Shown in pieces: positions 8,039-16,074 of a stretch of 64,000 nt of DNA. The DNA is taken from assembly GCA_965221985.1 (NCBI GenBank), contig OZ244928.1:2418001-2482000 (forward strand). The letters are read 5' to 3'. The DNA comes from J054 sp965221985. Its GTDB lineage: Bacteria > Pseudomonadota > Gammaproteobacteria > Steroidobacterales > GCA-2729495. Under the pieces are notes generated by a model. It was not told the origin of the DNA and searched no databases. It worked only from the letters and a program-made list of their open reading frames with translations. Positions within the stretch are counted from its first letter, which is position 1, and the number at the start of each line of letters is the position of its first letter. The translations under genes and the position numbers were made by a program.

Positions 8039-9357
8039 TGGTCCGAGCTATTTGAGTCGTTGCCGAGGCGCACGGTCACGGCTTGGGCATGGGCGTCCAG
8101 GCCCTCAAGAGATGCCAAGGCTTGCACCGTCGGCGCCAATTCCTGCAGACCCTCGTAGCTGACTTCCTGAAAGGTCAGCTGCTTTTGGAAGTCGGCCACG
8201 GACAGGCCGCTATAGTTGCGGGCATAGCCGTAGGTGGGTAGCACGTGGTTCGTGCCACTGCAGTAGTCGCCCACCGATTCCGGCGTCCAATAGCCTAGAA
8301 AGACTGAGCCAGCATTTCTAATATTATCAATATATTGTCGTGCATTATTAAGCTGTAATATTAGATGTTCAGGCGCATAGCGGTTTACGACTTCCAAGCC
8401 CTGGTCCCAGTCGATCACCTGGATGATGGAGCCGTTGCCAAGGGCTTGTTCGATGATGTCCCGGCGAGGCAATTTGGGCAGGGTCGCGGCGATTTCCGCT
8501 TGCGCGGCGTCGGCGACCACGGGGTCAGTGCAAACCAGCACGGATTGTGAGTCTGGACCGTGCTCTGATTGGGACAGTAGATCAAGCGCCACGGCTCGCG
8601 GATCGGCGCCCGCATCGGCGAGCACCATGACTTCCGAAGGTCCCGCCGGCATGTCTAGGGCAGCGCCGCTGGCGTCGGCCGCGGCCATTTGTTTTGCCGC
8701 GGTTACCCAGGTATTTCCGGGTCCAAAAATCTTGTCGACTTTGGGGATCGTTTCGGTGCCATAGGCCATGGCGGCAACAGCTTGGGCGCCGCCGACTTTG
8801 TACATGTCACGGACGCCGCAGGCACGCGCGGCGACAACCACGGCCGGGTCGGCCCGACCGTCGGCGCGGGGGGGAGTGCAGAGGATGCTCAGGGGGCATT
8901 CTGCCAAGCCGGCCGGAACCGCCAGCATGATTGCCGTGGACGGCAGGGGAGCGCTGCCTGCCGGTACGTAAAGCCCCACGGCATCGATGGGCCGTGAACC
9001 CCGTTCGCAAACGACGCCGGGGGCGGTTTCTACCACCAAGGGTTCTTGCAATTGGGCCGCATGAAAGCGGCGAATGTTGGTAATGGCCACACTGATGGCA
9101 TGCAGCGCTTCGCTGCTCAAACTGGCCTGGGCTGCCTCGATTTCGGTTTCGCTGACGCGCAAATCATCTAACTCGGCGCCATCGAATTTCGCGGTGAGTT
9201 TTTTTAGCGCGGCATCGCCGTCGCGGCGAACCTGAGCAATGATTTCACTAACACGCGCAGACGTATCAGCAGCTGCTCGCACTGCTGGGCGTCGGAGTAG
9301 GGCAGCACGCTCGGCCTCGTTGAGCGCTTGCCAATCGGTGACGACTAGCCCGCTCAT
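8035..9357 (-). CDS. hisD: Histidinol dehydrogenase HisD
   Basis: A 440-residue zinc-dependent dehydrogenase that oxidises histidinol to histidine in two steps. Conserved blocks include GLYVPAGSAPLPSTAIMLAVPA, GGAQAVAAMAYGTE, IFGPGNTWVTAAK, DMPAGPSEVMVLAD, SQSEHGPDSQ and the C-terminal zinc/catalytic region PEHLILQ with GTNHVLPT. I take ATG 9357 because it forms an ATGA overlap with the hisG stop and gives the normal N-terminus MSGLVVTDWQ; an open 31-codon extension upstream lies inside hisG. A stretch around 8317-8365 is much richer in A+T than its surroundings and contains a perfect inverted repeat. Confidence 0.95.
   Translation of the reverse strand: MSGLVVTDWQALNEAERAALLRRPAVRAAADTSARVSEIIAQVRRDGDAALKKLTAKFDGAELDDLRVSETEIEAAQASLSSEALHAISVAITNIRRFHAAQLQEPLVVETAPGVVCERGSRPIDAVGLYVPAGSAPLPSTAIMLAVPAGLAECPLSILCTPPRADGRADPAVVVAARACGVRDMYKVGGAQAVAAMAYGTETIPKVDKIFGPGNTWVTAAKQMAAADASGAALDMPAGPSEVMVLADAGADPRAVALDLLSQSEHGPDSQSVLVCTDPVVADAAQAEIAATLPKLPRRDIIEQALGNGSIIQVIDWDQGLEVVNRYAPEHLILQLNNARQYIDNIRNAGSVFLGYWTPESVGDYCSGTNHVLPTYGYARNYSGLSVADFQKQLTFQEVSYEGLQELAPTVQALASLEGLDAHAQAVTVRLGNDSNSSDQ
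8317..8365. repeat. Inverted repeat in an A+T-rich patch inside hisD
   Basis: TCTAATATTA at 8317-8326 is repeated in perfect inverse as TAATATTAGA at 8356-8365, with a 29-base spacer that holds a further 10-base palindrome, CAATATATTG (8328-8337). The patch encodes the conserved stretch around QLNNARQYIDNIRNA with A/T-ending codons unlike the neighbouring GC-rich codons. It could be chance within coding sequence, an mRNA structure or a protein-binding site. Confidence 0.5.
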
Positions 9358-10256
9358 GCCAACATCTTTTCCACGGGCATGACCAGTATGGAACTGGCAC
9401 CTGCTCCCTTTAGATTCTCCAGGGTTTCCCAGAATACGGTTTCCCGGCACACGACATGCACGGCGACCTTTTGGTCACGGCCTTCCAGGGGTAGGACCGT
9501 GGGCGCTTCTGAACCGGGTAGCAACGCCGTGATTTGGGGCAGGGCGGATTTGGGCGCGTGCATCATGATGTACTTGCTTTCGCGCACTTGCATGACGCCC
9601 TCCAGCCTTTCCAGAATTCGATCGAGCCAGTCTTGTTTGGCGGGGGGCAGTTGGATGGGCGTGCGAATGATGACTGCCTCGCTGTCCAGAATCGTCTCGC
9701 CTTCGCTAATCTTGTGGGCAGCCATAGTGGTGCCGGTGGAAACCAAGTCGCAAATCACATCGGCGCGTCCCAGGCTCGGGGCGATTTCCACTGCGCCGGA
9801 AAACTCCACCACGCTGGCATCGATGCCATTATTCCGCAGGTAGTCGCGCACCGTGGCCGGATAGCTAGTGGCGATGCGTTTGCCATCTAGCTGGCTGGCA
9901 GCTTGCACGGCCCCATCTTCCGGATAGCCAAAGGATAGGCGGCAGTGGCCGTAGTCAAGCTTGCGGATGACGGAGAAGGGCGCCTCGGCGTCTTGACTGG
10001 CGAAGCTTAGTCGGGCTTCTTCGGCGATGTTGTAGCCGACGATGCCCAAGTCGCAGACATCGTCGCGCACCAGGCCCGGGATGTCGTCGTCGCGCACTAG
10101 CAGGATATCCAGGGGCATATTTTCGCCGAAGGCCATAAGCTGGTCACGCCCGCGCGTGTACTTCAGTCCGCAGCGCTGCAGCAGATCCAGGGAGTGCTCG
10201 GTCAGGCGCCCGGATTTCTGGACAGCGAGCTTAATACGTGTTTTTTTATCAATCAC
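9354..10256 (-). CDS. hisG: ATP phosphoribosyltransferase HisG, long form
   Basis: A 300-residue HisG catalysing the committed step of histidine synthesis, joining ATP and PRPP. It is the long, E. coli-like form: catalytic domain with AVQKSGRLTEHSLDLL, RDDDIPGLV and the PRPP-binding CDLVSTGTTMAAH, followed by the C-terminal ACT-like regulatory domain (ESKYIMMHAPKSALPQI) that binds histidine for feedback inhibition. The short-form partner HisZ is not expected. The start is a GTG at 10254-10256, giving MIDKKTRIKLAVQKSG. It lies six bases after the regulator gene. Confidence 0.95.
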   Translation of the reverse strand: MIDKKTRIKLAVQKSGRLTEHSLDLLQRCGLKYTRGRDQLMAFGENMPLDILLVRDDDIPGLVRDDVCDLGIVGYNIAEEARLSFASQDAEAPFSVIRKLDYGHCRLSFGYPEDGAVQAASQLDGKRIATSYPATVRDYLRNNGIDASVVEFSGAVEIAPSLGRADVICDLVSTGTTMAAHKISEGETILDSEAVIIRTPIQLPPAKQDWLDRILERLEGVMQVRESKYIMMHAPKSALPQITALLPGSEAPTVLPLEGRDQKVAVHVVCRETVFWETLENLKGAGASSILVMPVEKMLA

Positions 10257-10262
10257 TTAAAA

Positions 10263-10568
10263 CTACTTTTTCAAATAATCCAAAACTTTAGAATAGCCAC
10301 CGGCCCCGTCAGTCGCGCAGCGCGCCACGCGGCCGATGGTGGTTAGGCTGACGCCGGTGCGTTCATGAATTTGCCGGTAACTCAAGCCTTCATCCAGCCA
10401 CTGCACCACCGCCCAGCGGTCTTTCATAGCCTGAAGCTCCGCCGGGGTGCATAAATCCGTAAAAAATGCCCGGCAGTCGTCCGCGTCGCGCAGGGCCAAT
10501 ATGGCCCGATACAAAGCCTCTTCAGCCACTCGTTCGGCGCGGCGGCTGAGAATTCGATGATCCTTCAT
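10263..10568 (-). CDS. TrpR-like YerC/YecD-family regulator heading the his operon
   Basis: A 101-residue protein of the YerC/YecD group of the TrpR superfamily. The tryptophan-repressor-type helix-turn-helix is clear: TPAELQAMKDRWAVVQWL followed by SYRQIHERTGVSLTTIGRV, then a short C-terminal helix. TrpR-family proteins bind DNA as dimers, usually with an amino acid as corepressor. Position as first gene of the histidine operon, six bases from hisG, suggests control of this operon and of itself. I start at ATG 10568 (MKDHRILSRR); a TTG at 10577 would add three residues. An inverted repeat overlaps the promoter just upstream. The effector, perhaps histidine, is inferred only. Confidence 0.85.
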   Translation of the reverse strand: MKDHRILSRRAERVAEEALYRAILALRDADDCRAFFTDLCTPAELQAMKDRWAVVQWLDEGLSYRQIHERTGVSLTTIGRVARCATDGAGGYSKVLDYLKK

Positions 10569-10578
10569 GGTATCCAAG

Positions 10579-10614
10579 TGTTCTAATGTAATAACATGCT
10601 AGTACATTAGAACA
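10579..10614. promoter_or_regulatory. Perfect 12-bp inverted repeat, likely operator of the his operon
   Basis: TGTTCTAATGTA (10579-10590) and TACATTAGAACA (10603-10614) are exact inverse copies separated by 12 bases. The arms flank the -10 element of the promoter predicted for the his operon. The inner part contains CTAG/TTAG steps that recall the core of the classical Trp operator. Its position immediately before a TrpR-like gene makes it the likely binding site of that regulator. It also lies upstream of the divergent metB promoter. Confidence 0.65.
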
Positions 10615-10624
10615 TCTCGTGCAA
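10596..10624 (-). promoter_or_regulatory. Predicted sigma-70 promoter of the his operon
   Basis: On the minus strand, TTGCAC (10624-10619) and TAGCAT (10601-10596) are spaced by 17 bases and resemble -35 and -10 boxes. The -10 lies between the two arms of the inverted repeat, so a dimer bound there would block RNA polymerase. Transcription would begin near 10589, about 20 bases before the regulator's ATG. Confidence 0.45.
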
Positions 10625-10642
10625 GCTGTTTCTCTGCCTTGG

Positions 10643-10670
10643 TTGACCCTTTCTAGGCCCGACCCATAAA
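10643..10670 (+). promoter_or_regulatory. Predicted promoter of metB
   Basis: TTGACC (10643-10648) and CATAAA (10665-10670) are separated by 16 bases and lie about 80 bases before the metB start, back to back with the his promoter. No SAM riboswitch or MetJ-box repeat was recognised in the leader. Confidence 0.4.
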
Positions 10671-10751
10671 CTCCGCGCGCCCCTTGGCATTTCACAGGGT
10701 GGCGTCGTCCCGCACGGCGGCCAGGGGTGACTGCCACGGGAGATATGCAGG

Positions 10752-11909
10752 GTGACCGAAAAGGACCGCAGACAAACTCGCAGCGTGCGCGCGGGCGTGG
10801 ATACCGACAGCCAACATGGCGCGGTGATGCCGCCTATTCACGTGACTTCGACCTTCAGCTTCGCCGGCTATGGTGACCCACGGCCCTACGATTACAGCCG
10901 CACCGGTAATCCGACCCGGGATAGTCTGGCCGAAGCCTTAGCCGCGCTGGAAGGTGGTGTGGGTGCCACGGTTACCGCCTCGGGAATGGCCGCCACGCAC
11001 TTGGCATGCCAGCTACTGAACCCTAAGGATTTGGTGCTGGCGCCCGCGGATTGTTACGGCGGCACCTATCGATTGTTTAAACGATGCGCCGCGCGCGGCT
11101 TGTTTCGCGTGAAGTTTGTGGATCAAGCCGATTTGGTCGCTGTCGGCCAAGCTTTACAGGAAGACCCAAAATTGGTCTGGGTGGAGAGTCCGACCAATCC
11201 GCTGCTACGTGTCGTGGATTTGGCGGAGATCGCGCGACTGAGTAAGGCGCGTGGCGCGCTGATGGCAGTGGACAACACTTTTTTGACGCCAGCCCTGCAG
11301 CGGCCCTTGGAACTGGGTGCCGACTTGGTGGTCCATTCGACGACGAAGTTTCTCAACGGCCACAGCGATGTGGTGGGCGGAGCGGTGGTTGCATCCACAA
11401 AGGCTTTGCAAGAGGAGATGCAGCAGTGGGCGAATACCCTGGGTGTATCAGGATCGGCTTTCGATAGTTATCTGAGTTTGCGTGGCTTGCGCACGCTCTA
11501 CCCCCGGATGCAACAGCATCAGCTTAACGCCCAGGCTTTGGCGGAACTGCTGGCTGGGCATGAGGCGGTCAGCCGGACCTACTACCCGGGCCTCAGCGAC
11601 AGTCCCTATCATGCCCTGGCAGCGCGCCAGCAAGATGGTTTCGGTGGCATGTTGAGCTTTGAGTTGCGCGGTGGTGAGCACGCCGTGCGGCGGTGTCTGG
11701 ACCAGCTGAAGCTTTTCACCCTGGCTGTTTCCCTGGGCGGCGTAGAAAGTCTGGTTTGCCATCCGCCCAGCATGAGTCACGCCACCTACGATGCGGCCGC
11801 TTTGGAGGCCGCGGGTATTTCCCAGGGTTTGCTGCGTTTGTCGGCCGGGATTGAAGCCACGGCGGATTTGCTGGCGGACTTGCGCGCGGGACTCGATGCC
11901 GCAGTTTAA
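10752..11909 (+). CDS. metB: Cystathionine gamma-synthase / homoserine-ester sulfhydrylase (MetB-like)
   Basis: A 385-residue enzyme of the Cys/Met-metabolism PLP family. The PLP lysine lies in HSTTKFLNGHSD near residue 198; other landmarks are YSRTGNPTRDSL, the stacking tyrosine in PADCYGGTYRLF, and ESPTNPLLRVVDL. It most likely joins an activated homoserine with cysteine to give cystathionine, or with sulfide to give homocysteine. The family members (MetB, MetZ, MetC) cannot be told apart safely by eye; MetB fits best by length and by GGVESLVCHPPSMSH. The start is GTG 10752 behind GGGAG at 10738-10742. It is divergent from the his operon and convergent with leuB. Confidence 0.8.
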   Translation: MTEKDRRQTRSVRAGVDTDSQHGAVMPPIHVTSTFSFAGYGDPRPYDYSRTGNPTRDSLAEALAALEGGVGATVTASGMAATHLACQLLNPKDLVLAPADCYGGTYRLFKRCAARGLFRVKFVDQADLVAVGQALQEDPKLVWVESPTNPLLRVVDLAEIARLSKARGALMAVDNTFLTPALQRPLELGADLVVHSTTKFLNGHSDVVGGAVVASTKALQEEMQQWANTLGVSGSAFDSYLSLRGLRTLYPRMQQHQLNAQALAELLAGHEAVSRTYYPGLSDSPYHALAARQQDGFGGMLSFELRGGEHAVRRCLDQLKLFTLAVSLGGVESLVCHPPSMSHATYDAAALEAAGISQGLLRLSAGIEATADLLADLRAGLDAAV

Positions 11910-11958
11910 GGTATCGCGAGTTGTCGACGCTGAGTTGCCTGCCGTGGCTGGCTTATTG

Positions 11959-13020
11959 CTAAGCGTCGAGGGCGGCCAATATTGCATCGCCCATGGCCTC
12001 GGTGCCCACGGACGGGCCGTCACCCGCGATATCGGCGGTTCGGTGGCCACTCTCGATGGCGCTAATTACGGCTTTCTCAAGCCGCTGAGCCGATTCTTCC
12101 TGATCCAGCGAGTACCGTAGCATCATGGCCAGGCTCAAGATCGTGCCGCATGGATTGGCGATGCCCTGACCAGCAATGTCGGGCGCGGACCCGTGGATTG
12201 GCTCATAGAGGCCACCGCGCTCGTGGTTTAGGGATGCGGATGGCAGCATCCCCATCGATCCGCAAAGCATGGACGCCTCGTCGGTGAGAATATCGCCGAA
12301 CATATTTTCCGTCACGATGACGTCAAACTCGGCGGCCTTGGACAGCAGCAGCATGGCGGCCGCATCCACGAGCACATGCTCAAGTTCCAGGTCTTTAAAC
12401 TCGGTGGTGAATAACGAGTCGGTCACATCTCGCCAGAGCCGCGAGGTATCCAGCACGTTGGCTTTGTCCACCGAGGTGAGTTTGCCGCGCCTTTCCCGGG
12501 CATAACAGGCAGCCATGCGCACGACGCGCTCGATTTCACTGCGTTGATAGGTTGAGACGTCGGTCGCTTCTTCCGGGCTACGCGATTTTTCACCAAAGTA
12601 AATACCGCCGGTCAGTTCCCGTACCACCAGAATATCAACGCCTGCCAGATGCTCGGGTTTTAGCGGCGAGGCCGAATACAGGCAAGGGTGAGTGACGACC
12701 GGCCGCAGGTTGGCATAGACCTGCATGGCGGCGCGCAAATCAAGCAGTCCTTGTTCCGGGCGAACCGGCGCATTCGGGTCGCTCCATTGAGGTCCACCGA
12801 CGGCGCCTAAAAGAACCGCATCGGCTTCGCGGCACAAGGCGTGGGTCTCGCTGGGAAAGGGCTCACCGGTGGCCTCAATGGCGGCGCCGCCGATCAACCC
12901 CTCGTGGGTTTCGTAGTCAAATCCGGCGGAGACGCTTAGCGCTTGTAGTACGCGTTGGGCCTCATTAACGACTTCCGGTCCGATGCCGTCACCGGGAAGG
13001 ATTGCGATTAGGGCTGCCAT
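11959..13020 (-). CDS. leuB: 3-isopropylmalate dehydrogenase LeuB
   Basis: A 353-residue NAD-dependent enzyme that oxidises and decarboxylates 3-isopropylmalate in leucine synthesis. Landmarks are LPGDGIGPEVV, the GAVGGPQW loop, RPEQGLLDLR, RELTGGIYFGE, the aspartate-rich metal region ENMFGDILTDEASML and the NAD loop EPIHGSAPDIAGQGIANP. It is the last gene of the operon; its first 13 bases overlap leuD, with a GGAG ribosome-binding site inside leuD. The convergent metB ends 49 bases away and no terminator was recognised between them. Confidence 0.96.
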   Translation of the reverse strand: MAALIAILPGDGIGPEVVNEAQRVLQALSVSAGFDYETHEGLIGGAAIEATGEPFPSETHALCREADAVLLGAVGGPQWSDPNAPVRPEQGLLDLRAAMQVYANLRPVVTHPCLYSASPLKPEHLAGVDILVVRELTGGIYFGEKSRSPEEATDVSTYQRSEIERVVRMAACYARERRGKLTSVDKANVLDTSRLWRDVTDSLFTTEFKDLELEHVLVDAAAMLLLSKAAEFDVIVTENMFGDILTDEASMLCGSMGMLPSASLNHERGGLYEPIHGSAPDIAGQGIANPCGTILSLAMMLRYSLDQEESAQRLEKAVISAIESGHRTADIAGDGPSVGTEAMGDAILAALDA

Positions 13021-13592
13021 GAGCGACTCCGTTCAAACTCACTAATGGCGGCATCTTGATTCAACAAATAACCCAGCTGATCCACGCCTTCCATCAAACA
13101 ATGCTTAGAAAAACCATCAATGGGGAACTCCACACGGCGGCCGTCGGCTAATTCTAGGCTTTGTTGTTCCACATCGATTGCTACCGTAGCGCCAGGATTT
13201 TCGAGTAGCCATTGATGGATGTCCGCGGGAACGATGATCGGAACCAGGCCGTTCTTTAACGAGTTATTGCGAAAGATATCGGCAATTTGCGTGCTGATGA
13301 CCGCGCGAAAACCGAAATCTACCAGACCCCAGGGCGCATGTTCGCGTGAAGAACCACAGCCGAAGTTATTTCCCGCCACCAGCACTTGACTGTCGGCCGC
13401 GCCGGGCTGGTTGAGCGGAAAATCGGCAATCGGCGCGCCGGATTCGTCATACCGCCACTCCGCAAAGGCCGCTTCTCCCAAACCTTCCTTAGTGGTCGTC
13501 GTCAAAAAGCGCGCGGGCATGATTTGGTCAGTATCAATATCTGTCTGCGGTAGGACAACGGTTTTCGACTCTATGCGAATCACTTTTTCCAT
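13008..13592 (-). CDS. leuD: Isopropylmalate isomerase small subunit LeuD
   Basis: A 194-residue subunit that pairs with LeuC to isomerise 2-isopropylmalate to 3-isopropylmalate. The typical blocks are DTDQIMPARFL near the N-terminus, GNNFGCGSSREHAPWGLVDFG near the middle and NNSLKNGLVPI. It is slightly shorter than the E. coli protein (201). The ATG follows GGAG by about ten bases, 21 bases after the leuC stop. Confidence 0.95.
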   Translation of the reverse strand: MEKVIRIESKTVVLPQTDIDTDQIMPARFLTTTTKEGLGEAAFAEWRYDESGAPIADFPLNQPGAADSQVLVAGNNFGCGSSREHAPWGLVDFGFRAVISTQIADIFRNNSLKNGLVPIIVPADIHQWLLENPGATVAIDVEQQSLELADGRRVEFPIDGFSKHCLMEGVDQLGYLLNQDAAISEFERSRSWQP

Positions 13593-13613
13593 GGCTGCTC
13601 TCCAGCTTGTTGC

Positions 13614-15023
13614 TTAGTGGGCCAACAGTTCGCGCGGATCCGCGATATGGCCCGCAACAGCGGACGCGGCGGCTGTCGCAGGACTGGCCAGTACGGTTCT
13701 TGCGCCTACACCTTGTCGTCCTTCGAAGTTACGGTTGCTCGTGCTGACGCAGATTTGCCGGGGAGCCACCACGTCGCCGTTCATGCCCAAGCACATGGAA
13801 CAGCCGGATTCACGCCATTGCGCGCCGGCGGCTTGGAAAATCTTATCCAGACCTTCCGCCTCCGCCTGTGATTTCACGGATTGCGAACCGGGTACCACCA
13901 GCATCCGCACATTGTTGGCCACCTTCCGGCCCTTGAGGTACTCGGCGGTCTGACGCAAATCGCTCAGGCGCGAATTCGTGCAGCTGCCTACAAATACGGT
14001 GTTGATGGGCGTGCCCAGCATGCGCTGACCCGGTTCAAAGCCCATGTAATCCAGCGCTTTTCGGAAACTGATGTCGTGGTTGTTCGTGGGGATGCTGTCT
14101 GTAACCGGGACCACCATGCCTGGGTTAGTGCCAAAGGTCACCATGGGTTGGAGATTGCTGACATCGATACTGACTTCCTTATCGAAATCGGCATCGTCGT
14201 CGGAGGGTAGCGCGAGCCAGCGAGCCACGGCGGCATCCCAATCCTTGTCCTGTGGCACTTGCGGACGGCCGGCTAAGAATTCCACTGTGCTGTCATCGGG
14301 CGCGATCATGCCCGCCCGAGCGCCGCCCTCAATGGTCATGTTGCAGACGGTCATACGCTGCTCCATGGTCAAGCCGCGAATCGTGCTGCCCCGGAACTCA
14401 ATGACATGACCCACGCCGCCATCTACGCCGATTTGACCAATGATGGCCAGAATAATGTCCTTGGCACCCACGCCAGGTGGCAGCTGGCCCTCGACATTGA
14501 CCGCCATGGTTTTCGGCTTACGTTGCAGCAAGGTCTGGGTCGCCAATACGTGATTGACTTCCGTGCTCCCGATGCCAAAAGCGAGGGCGCCAAAGGCACC
14601 GTGGGTACTGGAATGACTGTCGCCGCAGACAATGGTTTTGCCGGGCTGGGTGGCGCCGATTTCCGGGCCAATGACATGCACGATGCCGCGATAATCGCTG
14701 TCGAAGCCGTGCAATTCAATGCCGAATTCTTTGCAGTTCTTGATCATGGCGCGGATTTGTCCGGCGGCAGCGGTTTCCGCCACCAGATCCAAGTCAGCCA
14801 AGCTGGGGACGGGCACCGTCGGTGTGGAGTGATCCATGGTGGCTAGGGTTAAATCTGGCCGGCGCACCTTGAGCCCACTTTTGCGAAGTGTGTCGAAGGC
14901 CTGGGGCGTGGTGACTTCGTGAATCAGGTGTAGATCGATGTACAACACCGCGGGATTGTTCGGGCCTTCAGGTGTGACGATGTGGTCTTGCCAGACCTTG
15001 TCGAACAGCGATTGACCGCTCAT
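13614..15023 (-). CDS. leuC: Isopropylmalate isomerase large subunit LeuC
   Basis: A 469-residue aconitase-family subunit carrying the [4Fe-4S] cluster. Ligands are in FVGSCTNSR (near 347) and SGCSMCLGMN (near 407 and 410). The opening LFDKVWQDH and the DHSTPT block are normal. I use ATG 15023 (MSGQSLFDKVW); an ATG six bases upstream is an equal candidate because AGGAG lies four bases before one and ten before the other. A longer open frame upstream overlaps ilvE and has no family resemblance. Confidence 0.95.
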   Translation of the reverse strand: MSGQSLFDKVWQDHIVTPEGPNNPAVLYIDLHLIHEVTTPQAFDTLRKSGLKVRRPDLTLATMDHSTPTVPVPSLADLDLVAETAAAGQIRAMIKNCKEFGIELHGFDSDYRGIVHVIGPEIGATQPGKTIVCGDSHSSTHGAFGALAFGIGSTEVNHVLATQTLLQRKPKTMAVNVEGQLPPGVGAKDIILAIIGQIGVDGGVGHVIEFRGSTIRGLTMEQRMTVCNMTIEGGARAGMIAPDDSTVEFLAGRPQVPQDKDWDAAVARWLALPSDDDADFDKEVSIDVSNLQPMVTFGTNPGMVVPVTDSIPTNNHDISFRKALDYMGFEPGQRMLGTPINTVFVGSCTNSRLSDLRQTAEYLKGRKVANNVRMLVVPGSQSVKSQAEAEGLDKIFQAAGAQWRESGCSMCLGMNGDVVAPRQICVSTSNRNFEGRQGVGARTVLASPATAAASAVAGHIADPRELLAH

Positions 15024-15084
15024 GACCATGCTTCTCCTGCGTCTTGGGTTTGAGTCCCGTGGGTTCCTAGTTAGGCTCGCAGCC

Positions 15085-16044
15085 TTAGCTGCTTGCCGCC
15101 AGGCTGCGAACTTCGGCATCCAGATCGACGGGGTCTAGCCAATTCCAGCGATCTTCCGTGGCGCCAGTGAATAGGCCAAAGAACGCGTCCTGCAGTCGCT
15201 TGGTTATCTCACCGCGTTGGCCATTGCCCACTGCAATGTGATCCACCGAACGGACCGGGGTAATTTCCGCTGCCGTACCCGTGAGGAAAATTTCATCTGC
15301 GATATAGAGCATTTCCCGCGGAACGGCTCTTTCGGCCACGTTCAATCCCATGCTCGCCGCGAGGGTCATGATGGTATCGCGCGTAATACCCGTGAGGATC
15401 CCGGCCGCGGCGGGCGGCGTGATGATGCTGCCATCACGAACCAAGAAAAGATTTTCGCCCGCACCCTCGCTCACGGTACCGTCGGTCGCCAGGGCTATAC
15501 CTTCGGCAAAGCCACGCTCGCGTGCTTCCATGCTGACTAAGGTACTAGAGAGATAATTGCCCCCCGCCTTGGCAAGGGCCGGAATGGTGTTAGCCGCCAC
15601 GCGTTGCCAGGACGAAATACACACATCCACGCCTTGCTCCAGCGCATCGCTACCCAAATACGCACCCCATTCCCAGGCGGCGATGGAGACTTCCGTGGGG
15701 TGATCGGCCGCGGGGGCTAAGCCGATGTCTCCGTAGCCGCGAAAAGCGATGGGCCGTATATAGGCGCCATTGCTTAGGTTGTTGCGCAGAATGACTTCGC
15801 GACAGGCCGCATCGATATCCTCGGCTGCATTGGGCATGGGAATACGATGAATTTTCGCCGAGTCAAACAAGCGTCGCGTATGCGCGCCCAAGCGAAAAAT
15901 CATTGAACCCTTGGGCGTGGGATAAACGCGAATGCCTTCGAAAACCGATGAGCCGTAGTGCAAGGCATGGGTCAGCACATGCACCGTGGCGGATTCCCAA
16001 GGCACGAGTTTGCCGTTGTGCCAAATCCATTCGCATTTTTTCAT
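15085..16044 (-). CDS. ilvE: Branched-chain amino acid aminotransferase IlvE
   Basis: A 319-residue fold-type IV PLP aminotransferase making leucine, isoleucine and valine from their 2-oxo acids. Landmarks are ALHYGSSVFEGIRVY near the N-terminus, the PLP lysine in ALAKAGGNYLSS near 157, ATDGTVSEGAGENLFLV, GILTGITRDTI and the late FLTGTAAEITPV. Length and motifs match class IV BCATs. I choose ATG 16044 with GGAG nine bases upstream; the GTG two codons earlier lies too close to that site. It sits between leuA and leuC, so transamination is co-transcribed with the leucine branch. Confidence 0.94.
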   Translation of the reverse strand: MKKCEWIWHNGKLVPWESATVHVLTHALHYGSSVFEGIRVYPTPKGSMIFRLGAHTRRLFDSAKIHRIPMPNAAEDIDAACREVILRNNLSNGAYIRPIAFRGYGDIGLAPAADHPTEVSIAAWEWGAYLGSDALEQGVDVCISSWQRVAANTIPALAKAGGNYLSSTLVSMEARERGFAEGIALATDGTVSEGAGENLFLVRDGSIITPPAAAGILTGITRDTIMTLAASMGLNVAERAVPREMLYIADEIFLTGTAAEITPVRSVDHIAVGNGQRGEITKRLQDAFFGLFTGATEDRWNWLDPVDLDAEVRSLAASS

Positions 16045-16074
16045 GGTCACTTGCTCCTTGAAGCCTTGCCCAAT

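Noticed and set aside
9358..9450. Extended N-terminus of HisD
   Set aside because: The open extension lies inside hisG and has no HisD likeness; the ATGA overlap start is preferred.
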